This document shows positions 23,329 through 36,004 of a DNA stretch of 64,000 bases, in pieces. The position numbers were made by a program, and so were the translations under genes. How positions within the stretch are numbered: position 1 is the stretch's first letter; each line of letters begins with the position of its first letter. This DNA comes from Eurosta solidaginis (taxonomy: Eukaryota > Arthropoda > Insecta > Diptera > Tephritidae), in NCBI RefSeq assembly GCF_040869045.1, contig NC_090321.1, forward strand, positions 184,359,596-184,423,595. Direction: 5' to 3'. Under the pieces are notes generated by a model. That model was not told the origin of the DNA, ran no database searches, and saw nothing but the letters and a program-made list of their open reading frames with translations.

Positions 23329-24535
23329 TTTAGGGCTGGGAATATCCGCTTATTCGAATATCCATCCAGGGGCTGAATCGTAACATACGATCCGTCATCT
23401 AATGTAGTTTTGAAAATCACAATAGCTCCGAAATGGTGTCTCGGATTAATGAAATACCTGAACTAGGGACAATGCGTACTCAGTAGATCCATAATATATT
23501 ATTGTTTTTTTTTTTTTAAATTGTTGGGTAGCCTAATTTTTATCGCTTGAGTAAAAATAGTTTTCGATCCATGATCGTATTTTACGATTCCATAGCAGAG
23601 TTGACACGTGTAAAATCAATCCGTGAAGCATGGATAACCGGTTATTATTCGTTTGTGAAACTATCCAGCACCCGAATTCCAACATTCTCTATCGCAAAAT
23701 TTCATCGCCAAAAATGTCTAAAATAGTATGAGGATGCAGAAAAGTATGTGTTATGGTAATAACATATGGTGTCATGTAATAACAGCCTAACTTGTATAGT
23801 TTTACATAGGACTTAGGCGGTTATTCCTTATGACCATATGGTTCTAAATAATACATACCTTTCTGCGCAATTGACACTATTATAGAATTTTTTGCCACGG
23901 AGTTTTAGCGTTAGCGGAGGTTTGAGTTCGGGGCAGACATCTGGATTTATGAAGATACTGTTAATAACGGTATTTTCGGATATTTAGTAAAAGACAAACT
24001 GATGTACCATATTTGTTTATTTATTACTACTTAGATACTGGCAGTATTTATTATTCCAATCAACAGTGAATACAAAAAGGCTCGTAGCGAAAAATATTTT
24101 ATAAAAAACCCAGCCCCGGTCTCATTTTCCGCCTATAAACAATTGCGTTTGTGACTTACTGCAAGAAGCTTTTGAAGTGACAAGATATCTTTTGGTGAGT
24201 TTCCAAGGATTGAGAAATATTTTGCGATCTTGTCATCAGTTTCTAGCACTAAGATTGTGGGTTATTTGTTCTTAGAACGCGCAGAGGTAAAATTCGCAGC
24301 CCTCCCTGGTGTCACTGTCATTATTATTTAGGATTACACATATTTATGACCGCGAACTTACTACTTTCTATAGACGCTTCTTTATATACGTGTATCCGGA
24401 TATTGATATTCTCGGATAAACGAAATTCCGGTTTTTCCGTTTATTTAGCCAGATTTTTTGCACAACAATCCGCATATTTGAACATTCGGTTTATCCGGAT
24501 AGTTGGAAAATGTGGATGAAACTCCCAGCACTAGT
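23329..24535. mobile_element. Possible hAT-like non-autonomous element
   Basis: The block begins TTTAGGGCTGGGAATATCCG and ends CTCCCAGCACTAG. The inverse of the end, CTAGTGCTGGGAG, pairs with the start, and TAGNGCTGGG termini resemble hAT ends. Phrases like 'tatccgg' recur on both sides. I cannot find an 8-bp target duplication and there is no transposase, so this is tentative. Confidence 0.3.
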
Positions 24536-24679
24536 TACACTCGTTAGTCACACAAAAGTGGTTTTTGACGTGTCAACATCTTTTCTCGCGGTATGGGGGA
24601 ATATAGAATTGTAGCGCAAGTGTACTCACTACAGTGATTTTATCGTGATGGGACAGTAGATTCAAGCAAGGCAACTACA

Positions 24680-25010
24680 ATTTATCGATTTGCTATCGAT
24701 TTTCTATCAAAAAGTCAACGATTTGTATCGAAAATCTGTCGATTTGCTATCAAATATTTAACGATTTTTAATCGAAAAGCTATCGATTTGCTATCAAAAG
24801 GTTTTCGATTTGGTTTCGAAAAATTAGCGATTCGTTGTAGAAAGATTGGCGATTTGATAGCGAAAAGTTATTCATTTCTTATCCGATTTTTTTATTGAAA
24901 ATTTGTTGATTTACTATCGAAAGGTTATAGATGTGATTGCTATTAATTTTTTCTCGATTTTTTATCTAAAATTAATCCATTATCTTATCGTTTTTTTATG
25001 AAACAATAAC
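24680..25010. repeat. Degenerate short tandem repeat (ATCGATTTGCTATCGAAA-like)
   Basis: A loose array of about a dozen imperfect units of roughly 20-28 bp built on GATTTGCTATCRAAA. The period is irregular and units are diverged, so the array is old. Confidence 0.6.
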
Positions 25011-27334
25011 CCCTAAATCTTCAATATGAAATAGATGAAACGTCCGTAGCCCATTTATAACAATCCTGTAAATAACCAATAGAAGCTTATGATTCAGCGG
25101 CAACAAACCGATAACAAGCTCGCTGGTAATTGCTTCCTATCGGTAACAAGCTGAAAATAAAACAATATCTTTACGGTTATACCCGTAAGAAGCCGATAAA
25201 GCTTTTCTCAAAAGGCTCAAAATTATTAGTTTCGGGTGCAACCACTGAGCAAGCTTTAGCTAAATTGAAAATATTAGTTTGCTAGATGTTTCCACATTGA
25301 CCTTCACGAGTATTTGCAATCATGCCTATTTTTCTTCAAAGTAGGGTCAATTGAACGAGTGCTTTCATCAATGTCTGTTCGTTTGAAGAGATCTGCCTAA
25401 GAATTTGTATGCTAAAATGCCGCAGAACTTCAAAACGTATTAGAGTTTGAAAAAGAGATTCCCAAGCCCGTCATGCATTTCATATATAGCTCAACAAGCT
25501 AGCTTGTGTGTATAGCAAGCGTACCCTGTAGCTAATCGGGCATGAATTGTCGAGGGTGCTGCATTTGAAAGCGGTTGGAAGGAAGTACATCAACCGAACG
25601 TAAGAACCTTTTCCAAAAGCATTTTCTTCACTTAATTTCATAGCTTGTAAGTTATTCTTTAAACAGATTCTTACAGGCTGATAATATAAAGCGTAATTTG
25701 AAACGCGATGAAACATAACGTGCAAAACTGTTAAATTGGTTCAAAAGCTTTTTGTAAGGAAGTGACATTGGTATAACTTCTGAAACAGAGAGAGAAAAAA
25801 CATAAACTGTGCAATCCGGATGGTCTCCGACAGCCATCTAAGACTTAAACCTGATCCCTATTACCCGCCTTTTCATATGGTATGGATAGGTTTGCCTGTA
25901 ATGGGTAGGTTTTTAATAAAACAATATGCTTATTTAGAGATAGTTCTTATTCAGCTGAGTCTAAGCTCGCTCAGTTTTATGTTGGTAAATATTCTTTAGC
26001 ATGTTAAACACGAAGAGAAAATATTTGTTTAAATTTTTAGAACAAGAAATATTTTACAGCATGATTAATTGACTGAGGGGTGAGCAAAAACGGTTCAAAA
26101 GAAAAATTTTCATTTTAATCAAAGCGTGAAGATGTCATATTTACTTCACCAATTTATATTTAAGGAAATCGAGCTGCACCTTATTCGAGTTATTGGAGAA
26201 ATTAATTTCTTTTGAACTTTTTTTAAATTAGCTGATTTTATTTCGAATTATAATGAGTGATTTCTAAAATTTTGTGTCAAAACTTTTGCGAATCGAGATA
26301 CAAAACAACAAAACGCGCTTTAGTTTTGCTAACTACACTAACAACTGTAAAGGCCATGTGATGACAAATTTGAATATTAGAAGCAAAATTAATTATAAGA
26401 TTAAAGTGCTTGTTCAAAGTAAATGATAATAAGAATAAGTAAAAAAATGATTTAATAAGGGGTTATTGAACTAATAAAGCTATGGGTAAGCTTTGAATAA
26501 AGCAGATTGTGACTTCTTTAAGCCTCTTTGTTGGGAGTTATTTGACGATTTTTTTAACTGACCTTTTTCGTCATTTTGAAGCTTACTTTTCGTCAACAGC
26601 TGACTTTAAATATTTTAAATATTCATTGCTTTGTTCTCAATCCGAAGACATGGCAACGGTAAAGCCAAAGTTATGAAAAAGGAATTGAAAAACTTACGTT
26701 TTGCTGGTCATGTCAATGAGTTCCTGAAGGTTTATGAAATTCTTAAAATACATACGTATCTTGCTATTTTCTTCTCCGTTATATATAATTTTATACTTGT
26801 TTGAAAAGTTAGTATTGTAAATATTTAATCATGATATAAAATCAAAATTTTAGTTTTTTTTTGTTGCTTCCAACGTGAGTTATTTAAAAGTGACACCAGC
26901 GCCAAAACGATGCAAAAGTTTAATATCTTTGGGTCTTAGTGGTTAAAAGGTTATTTTTGGAAAAGTCGTGAAAGGTATTTGGAATTTTTTCTTTAACTTT
27001 GAAATGAAAAATTTATTTTATTTATTTATAAAATACAACTAAGTTGTAAGTGGTTGTGAGTGTGGGAATGGGAGTGGGATTGGGAATGGGTAGCGAAACG
27101 GTAGGGAGATAAAAGGAATGCGGAATAGATAAGAATGCGAAGCAGAAATGGAAGATAAAGTAGCAGAGAGTGGGATAGAGATTGAAAAGGAGAAGAGAAT
27201 CTCATCTCTTAAATTGCGGTCAAACCAATTATTGGGCAGGACAAAGTCTGAGGTTCACTCTAATGTAAGTTATTTGTAATAAAGAGGTGACATAATTGCG
27301 AATGTTGAGATTTGGATTGTGCCCCTACTTATCG
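25011..27334. other. Unannotated sequence
   Basis: No convincing gene. A purine-rich stretch at about 27055-27180 (GTGGGAATGGGAGTGGGATT and similar) is low complexity. Confidence 0.4.
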
Positions 27335-27480
27335 ATTTTGTAAGGCTAGGTTGAACTGGCCGGTCACTGAAGACCTCGCATATACTAAAGAAGTTCACGG
27401 TTGCATTATGTTGAGCTGGCTGGTCTACGAGGACCCCAAATAGATTGAATGATCCCATAATCTTACCAAAATTTTGCTCA
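27335..27480 (+). repeat. Dispersed repeat fragment shared with 10885-10970
   Basis: Two tandem partial copies of a GGTTGAACTGGC...GACCTCGCATA phrase (about 27348 and 27410) match the inverse of 10885-10970. They look like scraps of a dispersed retroelement whose body is not in the window. Confidence 0.5.
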
Positions 27481-28000
27481 ATGACCATACTGAAAAACCC
27501 TAACAGAAACCAGAACTTACGCAAAAAAAACTCCGTCGTTTTGGCACCTACCGGAAGCTTTCTGAAGCCATAATAATTGGTAGTCAAGCAGCACAGCCGT
27601 TCCTAGTAGCTAGAGCTCCACGAGCGCATGACATAAACAGAGAACATGTTTAGATGTTTCTTACTGCAGCTCACACTTTTAGAAACAGGTTACAACAGAT
27701 TTTATTTTATGTTTATATAATTTAAAAATTTTGCTGGCAAGCTATATAAAAGCTAGTTTCGATTTGAAAAAATTTAGGCTCTATTGCGGAACGGCATGTT
27801 ATCTTGTGACCTTAGCCCTACCTTCAAATAAAGGGTTAAAAACATTCAATTTTGACAAGTTTTAAAATTAAGAAGATCTTGGTGATCCCATCGAATTACT
27901 TTCTTTGATACGGTCGAGTTTTGGCAGCACATTACGGTAATTGAGTATTACAAATTTGATTGGCGTGTATTTTACTTGATTAAAGGAGTAACGTAGCAAT
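27481..28000. other. Unannotated spacer
   Basis: No feature supported. Confidence 0.4.
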
Positions 28001-28389
28001 AAACAAGTAAGAACGGGACTGTCTTCGGCTATGCCGAAAACTTCATACCTTTCATGAATGGGGCTGAAGAATAAACTTATCCCGTTCGTAATCTCCGAAT
28101 AATCGGATGTATAAGATAAGAAATATCTAGTGAACAGATCTACATACCTAAACGATTTTTAAGATAAATATAAAATAAAAAATAGGTAGGTACTTTGTGT
28201 GAGGATGCAAAGTTTCAGGTTTTTTGTGGTCTGCGTGTAAAAACTATGACTACGAATCACGTATTTCAACAATATATGACGTAAACGTAACTATTTGATG
28301 AAATGTTTTGAATTTTGAAGCTTCTAGCCGTAAATAAGGGGCAAAAAAATACAGTTTATATGGGGTATATAATATATGTACCACCGATC

Positions 28390-29860
28390 TCTATGATTTT
28401 TTCAGACAACAATATATGCTATATACGTAAGCATTTGGTGAAATTTGAAGCTTCTAGCTGTTAAAACGGGGTAGAAGTTGCGCAAAGTTTCTTATCTGAA
28501 CAATCGGTTGTATGAGATATATACTATATATACAACCGATATCTATGATTTTTTCAGACAACAATATATGTTATATACGTAAGTATTCGGTGAAATTTGA
28601 AGCTTCTAGCTGTTAAAATGGGGCTAAAATTTGCGAATATATATATATATACTATATATACCACCGATCTTTATGATTTTTTCAGACAACAATATATGCT
28701 ATATACGTAAGCATTAGTTAAATTTGAAGCCTCTAGCTCTTAAAATAGGGCAGAAATTACGAAAAGTTCCTTATCTGAACGATCTCATCAATTTTTTCAG
28801 GCAACAATATATGCTATATACGTAAGCATTTGGTGAAATTTGAAGCTCTAGCTGTTAAAACGGGGCAAAAATTGCGCAAAGTTTCTTATCTGAACAATCG
28901 GTTATATGAGATATATACTATATATACTACCGATCTCAGTGATTTTTTCAGACAACAATATATGCTATATACGTAAGCAATCGGTGAAATTTGAAGCTTA
29001 TAACTGTTAAAATGGGGTAGAAATTGCGAAAAGTTTCTTATCTTAACAATCGGTTGTATGAGATATATGCTATATATACAACCGATCTCTATGATTTTTT
29101 CAGACAACAATATATGCTACATACGTAAGCAATCGGTGAAATTTGAAGCTTATAGCTGTTAAAATGGGGTAGAAATTGCGAAAAGTTTCTTATCTTAACA
29201 ATCGGTTGTATGAGATATATGCAATATATACAACCGATCTCTATGATTTTTTCAGACAACAATGTATGCTACATACGTAAGCAATCGGTGAAATTTTAAG
29301 CTTATAGCTGTTAAAATGGGGTAGAAATTGCGAAAAGTTTCTTATCTTAACAATCGGTTGTATGAGATATATGCTATATATACAACCGATCTCTATGATT
29401 TTTTCAGACAACAATATATGCTACATGCGTAAGCAATCGGTGAAATTTGAAGCTTATAGCTGTTAAAATGGGGTAGAAATTGCGAAAAGTTTCTTATCTG
29501 AACAATCGGTTGTATGAGATATATACTATATATACCACCGATCTCTATGATTTTTTCAGACAACAATATATGCTATATACGAAAGCAGTCGGTGAAATTT
29601 GAAGCTTATAGCTGTTAAAATGGGGTAGAAATTGCGAAAAGTTTCTTATGTGAACAATCGGTTGTATGAGATATATACTATATATACAACTGATCTCTAT
29701 GATTTTTTCAGACAACAATATATGCTATATACGTAAGCATTCGTTGAAATTTGTAGTCTCTAGCTCTTAAAAAAGGGCAGTAATTACGAAAAGTTCGTTA
29801 TCTGAACCATCGGTTGTGGGGGATATATACTATATATACGGCCGATCTCATCAATTTTTT
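28390..29860 (-). repeat. 152-bp minisatellite inside the complete family-2 copy
   Basis: The phrase GATTTTTTCAGACAACAATA recurs at 28395, 28547, 28675, 28941, 29093, 29245, 29397, 29549 and 29701. Most gaps are exactly 152 bp and one is shorter. Each unit also has ATCGGTTGTATGAGATATAT and TGAAATTTGAAGCTTATAGC. About ten units. Confidence 0.9.
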
Positions 29861-30479
29861 CAGGCAACAATATGTGCAATATACGAAAGTATATGGTGAA
29901 GTTTGAAGCTTCAATCTTTTAAATTGGGTAAGATAATACAAAAATCCTCTTTTTCTGAAAAATCGGTTGTATGGAGGATATATGCTATAGTGGTCCGATC
30001 CGGTCGGTTCCGACAAATGTCTAATCGGACACCCAAATACACCCGCTCACCAAATTTTATCAAGATATCTCAAAAAGTGAGGGACTAGTTCGCATACAAA
30101 CAGACAGACGGACAGACGTACAGACGGACAGACGGACATGGCTAAATAAACTCAGCTCTTCAACCTGATTATTTCGGTATACTTAATGGTGGGTCTATCT
30201 ATTTTCCTTTAAGGACTTACAATTTTCGGTTTCGAGACGAAATTAATATACCATTTCATTTTCATGAAAGGTATAAAAATAGGTAGATACTTTGTGTGAG
30301 GATGCAAAGTTTCAGGTTTTTTGTGGTCTGCGTGTAAAAACTATGACTACGAATCACGTATTTCAACAATATATGACGTAAACGTAACTATTTGATGAAA
30401 TGTTTTGAATTTTGAAGCTTCTAGCCGTAAAAAAGGGACAAAAAAATACCGTTTATATGGGGTATATAATATATGTACG

Positions 30480-31090
30480 ACCGATCTCTATGATTTTTTC
30501 AGACAACAATATATGCTATATACGTAAGCATTTGGTGAAATTTGAAGCTTCTAGCTGTTAAAACGGGGCAGAAATTGCGCAAAGTTTCTTATCTGAACAA
30601 TCGGTTATATGAGATATATACTATATATACCACCGATCTCAATGATTTTTTCAGACAACAATATGTACTATACACGTAAGCAATCGGTGAAATTTGAAGC
30701 TTATAGCTGTTAAAATGGGGTAGAAATTGCGAAAAGTTTCTTATCTGAACAATCGGTTGTATGAGATATATACTATATATACAACCGATCTCTATGATTT
30801 TTTCAGACAACAATATATGCTATATACGCAAGTATTCGGTGAAATTTGGAGCTTCTAGCTGTTAAAATGGGGCTAAAATTTGCGAAAATATATGTATATA
30901 TACTATATATATATACTATATATACCACCATATATACTATATATACCACCGATCTTTATGATTTTTTCAGACAACAATATATGCTATATACGTAAGCATT
31001 CGTTGAAAGTTGAAGCCTCTGGCTCTTAAAATAGGGCAGTAATTACGAAAAGTTCCTTATCTGAACAATCGGTTGTGGGGGATATATACT
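30480..31090 (-). repeat. 152-bp minisatellite in the duplicated family-2 copy
   Basis: The same repeat as at 28390-29860 but only about four units, with an extra local duplication of an ACTATATATACCACC phrase near 30900-30950. Confidence 0.8.
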
Positions 31091-31531
31091 ATATTTACGA
31101 CCGATCTCATCAATTTTTTGAGGCAACAATATGTGCAACATACGAAAGTATATGGTGAAGTTTGAAGCTTCAATCTGTTAAATTGGGTAAGATATTACAA
31201 AAATCCTCTTTTTCTGAAAAATCGGTTGTATGGAGGATATATGCTATAGTGGTCCGATCCGGTCGGTTCCTACAAATGTCTAATCGGACACCCAAGTACA
31301 CCCGCTCACCAAATTTTATCAAGATATCTCAAAAATTGAGGGACTAATTTGCATACAAACAGACAGACGGACAGACGGACATGGCTAAATAAACTCAGCT
31401 CTTCAACCTGATTATTTCGGTATACTTAATGGTGGGTCTATCTATTTTCCTTTAAGGATTTACAATTTTCGGTTTCGTGACGAAATTAATATACCATTTC
31501 ATTTTCATGAAATGTATAAAAATAAAAATAA

Positions 31532-32611
31532 GCTAAACCAATAAAAAATTTTTAAATATAACTACTTATTCCAGACATACCCAGCGGCCGTGTGAGTAAA
31601 AATTACAAAAGACTTAAGGCACTAACTTTATCATGCTGAAGTAAAAGCATGGTTTGAAGCCAGTAACAAATTGACTCCGAAGAGCCAACTATGTGAAACA
31701 GTTGATCTTTTGGTAAATATATAGAGCTTTAAGAGTGGTTAAAAGCTTTTTTTACCTACATAAAATTTCAGAGGCTTTATTATAACATCTAAGCTACTTA
31801 GTGAATAAGCGAAATGAGTGAAAAGCAAGTAGCGATAGAAAAAGCTAAGCGCCTTTTACTTGAGTTAAATTCAAATTTCAATTTTATATTTGCTTCGCTG
31901 TCTTCTGCAATATGGTTTAGCTGGTAACTTCTTCACTTTACTACGTAGTAAATGTCACATCAGCTTGTGGCAAAGCAACTGCTTCATGAACGTTGAAGAT
32001 GGTCGTTTTGGTTTAGTTCTGATTTGAATTTTCCAGCAAACGGTTAGAGCGCGCAAACGAAGCAATGTGGTGATGGCAAGTGAAGTGTTTTATTAAATGA
32101 AACGAAGCAAAAAAAAAAATAATAATAATTATTGTTACAAAATGAGGAATAAGTGGAAAAGTGTGAAAATAAGATAAAAGTTCGAAAAGGAATATTTGGG
32201 AAAAATTGTACAAGAAAATCACGATATACAATATACATGTATATATTGATGAAAATTTACAGCATCAAGGATAAGGCTTTGCAGTGCTTGCCAACAAATA
32301 ATAAATATTTTTATATTAAAATGAAAAATGCTATGAAAATTTGCAACAATTTTGCACAAAGCTGAAAAGAAAGTGTTAGTGTAATTACAGAGAGTTTTTT
32401 GTGCGTTGTTATTGTTACTGCTACCACACACAAACCGTTTTCATCACTTTTGCTTTCGTTGTACATAAAATGGTTCGTGCTATGTTTTGTTAAGTTATTC
32501 GTTAGCTAGAAAGTGAAAGTCCTCGCCACGCAGGAAAACTAGTACAATCTTATCATAACAACAGTTCAGTGTTTTTCCAAAATCAGTCAAATTACAGTTT
32601 TCTAGTTATTT
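31532..32611. other. Region upstream of the protease gene
   Basis: Unique-looking AT-rich DNA that should hold the promoter and 5' untranslated region of the gene starting at 32665. I see no unambiguous TATA box. A TTCAGTGT phrase near 32563 is an initiator-like candidate only. Confidence 0.35.
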
Positions 32612-32647
32612 ATGCATGAAAGTGCAGTGTTTTACAAGAAAAAGTGA
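32612..32647 (+). CDS. Upstream open reading frame of 11 codons
   Basis: ATG at 32612 opens eleven codons and closes with TGA at 32645-32647, 17 bp before the main start codon at 32665. If the transcript begins upstream of 32612 this could lower translation of the main frame. No transcript evidence is available from sequence alone. Confidence 0.3.
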   Translation: MHESAVFYKKK

Positions 32648-32664
32648 ATCTATTCGAATTTACA

Positions 32665-32893
32665 ATGTCGAAATTTACTCGGCGAAAACGCACTGCCAAA
32701 AAGGATACGTGGTTGCGAATACTTGAAGTTGCTTTTCAATTTATAATCTACATCTGTAGCATAAGCGCTTCAGCGTATCCCAGTCCTTCCCAGGAACATG
32801 ATATGCTAATATTGGATACATTGTCAAGACGTAGCAGCAGCAGCGGTGGCGGTTTTTATAGCGACGGCTCCGTCATGGATATGTTGGCAAGAA
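32665..32893 (+). CDS. Protease gene exon 1: start codon and signal/anchor segment
   Basis: The ATG at 32665 (context ACAATGT) opens a basic N-terminus (MSKFTRRKRTAKKD). A hydrophobic run (VAFQFIIYICSISASA, about residues 19-36) then acts as signal peptide or signal anchor. A likely cleavage site is around ASA-YP. The exon continues with a serine- and glycine-rich stretch (SRRSSSSGGGF). Coding ends at the donor GTATTT (GT at 32894-32895); without splicing the frame would hit TAA at 32899. One base is carried into exon 2, and the split codon becomes ATG. An upstream in-frame GTG at 32644 is not needed as a start. The donor is not a strong consensus, so an alternative nearby donor is possible. 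Confidence 0.75.
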
Positions 32894-34384
32894 GTATTTA
32901 AAATGCGATTATATATATATATATATTTTTTTTTTTTTGTTTTGTGTTTTGTGTATCTGGTACGGGCTCCCGCACTTTTTCATTTTAGAGCAAAAAAAGA
33001 CATGAACTCTGAAATTCAAAATTCCTGGAAGCAAAATACATAGTGATGTTTACATTCAATTATAGTATTAGGCATTTGAGCTTAAGTACTGAAATACGAT
33101 CTTAGTTTTCATAGCATTGGTTTTTTGCAAAAAGTCAGAAAATCCTCACGTAATCAATAAAATTTAGGTTGGTTTGAACTGATTTTTAAAAACTGTGCTC
33201 TTTAGGGTTTTAATGCAAGGACAAAGAACATCATTTTCTTACCTAACAAACTAACAAGAAATCATTAATCAATCTTTACCCAAATAGGCTACATACTTTT
33301 GAGTTCGCCTAGGTTTGAAAAGCTGGTCTTCTACCCGGAACTCAAGATGTTGGAGATATTTGGGAAATTTCTTAACCCACTTTGAGAAAATAATAAATCC
33401 AATTCTAAATATTTACTGGGAATTTTGTTATCGCTGATTTTTTTTAATCTCTAAAGTTCCTTAAATTCTTTTCTTGAAGGAAGTATAATTATTGGGTAAA
33501 GGATTTCAAATGAAATTTATTTCAAATATTTTATATTTTTGAGATTGGTTGCTATTAAAATAAATCAAAAAAAATAATAATGATTATTTAAGCTTTGCAT
33601 GTGGTCTGGGTGTTCCAGGACACTTTATTATATCGGCCAAAAACTCGCAAAAAGGCAAGCTTTTCAAAAAAAAAAAGTGTTAATTTTAAACATTATAGTA
33701 AGAGCAATAACCTTCCTAAGGGTCTTTGCTCATGTGCATTTTAAAATTAATCTGCCCCATAAACACAAATTATATTCACAAAATATATTTTAGACCTTAA
33801 AGCTTAGGTGAAAACAGCCTTTTATGTGCCAAGAGTTCGAATATATTTTATTTATTGACGCAAAATTTTTTTTGTGATTTAAGGAAAACTTGAGAAATTA
33901 TTGGGCAGTGTGGTTATTTATAACAAACAATTAAAAGTGCACATACCAACCAAATTAATTTAAATATTTTTTTGCAACAAAGCAACAATGGTATTTAGAC
34001 CGGCACGTTTTAGTAATTTTTTTTTTGCCTTCAAGATAAGATGGTGAAAATTGGCCATTGATGTCCTAAACTGCATTGTTCCATGTACAAACCTTAGCAT
34101 TTCTTACTAACACTTCAACTCTCCACGTGTAGTCATTCCATGGATTTTTACCCCAGAAATGAAAATGCCGAGTTAATCTTTAGCAGCATGTTGCATTGTT
34201 TCCAAATTAATGGAAGGAATTGTAAGTGCTGTTTGCTGTGTCAATTCTAAAATAAGTACATCATAAAGGCTGCCAGATTGCTGAAGTATCTTTCAGATGG
34301 AAATTGTGTCGTGAAGAAAGTAGCAGAAATTTTAGAGGAAGCGTGCTTAAGTTGCTGTCCCATCAACATAGAACTATATTTATA
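32894..34384. other. Intron 1, first part
   Basis: AT-rich intronic sequence with poly-T runs. No further exon or repeat that I can support. Confidence 0.5.
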
Positions 34385-34645
34385 GTAGGGCGGCGATTGA
34401 GACAATAATCTCACATATTACTTCATCAAAAAGTGTCCCGGAATACAAACAAGCATTGGAGAGACTTTGCTTAGGCCGGGCCATGCATCTATAATGAGTC
34501 TCCGGTCATATACGGATAGATGGTAACAAAAAAGTCGATGAGTTTTTATAGGAGGGCGCAGCGCTCGATGAATTGATGGTAGACATCTCAATATGCTTGG
34601 AAGAAATTAAAATCAATCTATGTGAGGTCTCTACTGGCTGCCAGT
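34385..34645 (+). pseudogene. Non-LTR retrotransposon RNase H fragment
   Basis: One plus-strand frame, with stops, reads AAIETIISHITSSKSVPEYK, then GHIRIDGNKKVDEF, a stop, and EGAALDELMVDISICLEEIK. The GH..IDGN..VDE pattern is the RNase H motif found at the C-terminus of Jockey-type insect LINE polymerases. It is a short dead fragment inside intron 1. Confidence 0.7.
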
Positions 34646-34802
34646 AATCTATTTCTATTCTGCTTAACTACCAACTATTTTTCATAGTGTTCCGACATCA
34701 GTTCCAAATACACAGTTGACACAGCTAATATATTCAATGTGAAAATATAGCAAATGCATTGGGTTTCAATGGTAAATAATTAAGAAACAAAAATTTATAA
34801 AT

Positions 34803-35101
34803 ACTTCGTGCGATTTGCTTCCGAGGAGATTTAGACAGAGATTCTCTTCCAATTTGCGTCATGGTCCTTTTAACTTTCCCTACAAATTGGCGGGACGAGA
34901 CCTACATGTTTTATGCCAACTCCGAACAGCAAGGCAGATGAATTTTCACTGAGAAGCTTTTCATGGCAGAAATACACTCGGCAATCACTGCCTAACTGAA
35001 ACAAAACGTTTTTCTTAATTTTCATATTGCTTTGTTCGAGACTTTAACCCAGGACCTTCAGTTTATTGGCGGTGCTCGGTTACACCACACCACGATGACC
35101 A
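34803..35101 (-). mobile_element. tRNA-derived SINE, diverged copy
   Basis: Inverse match to the SINE at 48488-48853: the head GTGGTGTGGTGTAACCGAGC, a B-box region near 35040, GCATAAAACATGTAGGTC, GGAAGAGAATCTCTG and CCTCGGAAGCAAATCGCAC. It is shorter because part of the middle is missing. Confidence 0.75.
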
Positions 35102-36004
35102 TAAAATATATAGCTGAGAAAAAATGAATGAGATATTGGTGGTATGTTATCACCTCCCTGTAGAAAAAAAATGGAACACATTCACGCAAAGCAACAGTTT
35201 CGCACTATTGTTTGAATGACTACCTGCGAATTGGTGCTTACCGAATACAGGGTAGGACAGTTGGTAGCTACATTTGTACCAACAGCGCTTGGATCTGAGA
35301 TAAATTTTTTTGAATTAATCAATCAAGGGCAGCGATTATCTCATAACTGCCTTGAACTGAACCAGTAAAGAACGCGTTCTAATGGTCTACAAATGGAGGC
35401 AATTGTCAATTTGTAGGACAACACAATGTGAAAAGTGTCTGTTGGAAGCACTGCAAGGAGAGAGAATTGGAAATATTACCTTCTCTTTATGCGATAGTTC
35501 TATTGCTGAAGGTGTTAAGGAAATATCATTACTTTCATAATTCGAAAATGTTTCTGTTTCTTTTCGAACTTTAGTAGCCTTAGCAAAACAAAATGTAGCA
35601 CTTTACGCAGGAGGAGTGAGCGCCGTTATAATAACGAATTATTGAAATTAAAATAAATGGTGAATATAGTAGTGGTTACCTAAATAGTATACCTTGGTTT
35701 TTCGACGGTATTCAGAAACGCTTAAATTATTAACCGTTTTTTTTTATAATTTTTAATTCAACAATGATTTCTCTTTTCAATTAGAACGAAATTTAACCAA
35801 TCTCAAATATTTCATATCCAAATATTCCATTTATTTTAAATCTTAAGAAATTTTTTGATTTGGCAGCTTTGATGTTAATGGTATGTAAGTTTTAGCGCTA
35901 TCGGATAAAGTTTAATTTTGGGATTTTTTTTATATCGATAGTGTTTCTCATTCCTTCATACAACGAATGGATAAAATCTGATTTTCTAAAACTTATCGGT
36001 CTTA
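35102..36004. other. Intron 1, unannotated part
   Basis: No exon, RNA gene or named repeat recognised. Confidence 0.4.

Larger units (their letters stand above)
28001..31531 (-). mobile_element. Family-2 interspersed elements, one complete and one 3'-truncated in tandem
   Basis: On the minus strand a complete copy runs from 30280 (TTTTTATACCTTTCATGAAA) to 28001 (hairpin TTCGGCATAGCCGAA, then TTACTTGTTT). The perfect 13-base subterminal repeats ATACCTTTCATGA and TCATGAAAGGTAT bound it. A second copy runs from 31531 (TTTTTATACATTTCATGAAA) to about 30283, where it stops at the point equal to 28181, so the arrangement is a partial tandem duplication. Both carry a conserved 5' module (GACAGACGGACATGGCTAAA; AAGATATCTCAAAAA) and an internal 152-bp minisatellite. 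No coding frame. Ends and layout match family 1. Confidence 0.8.
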
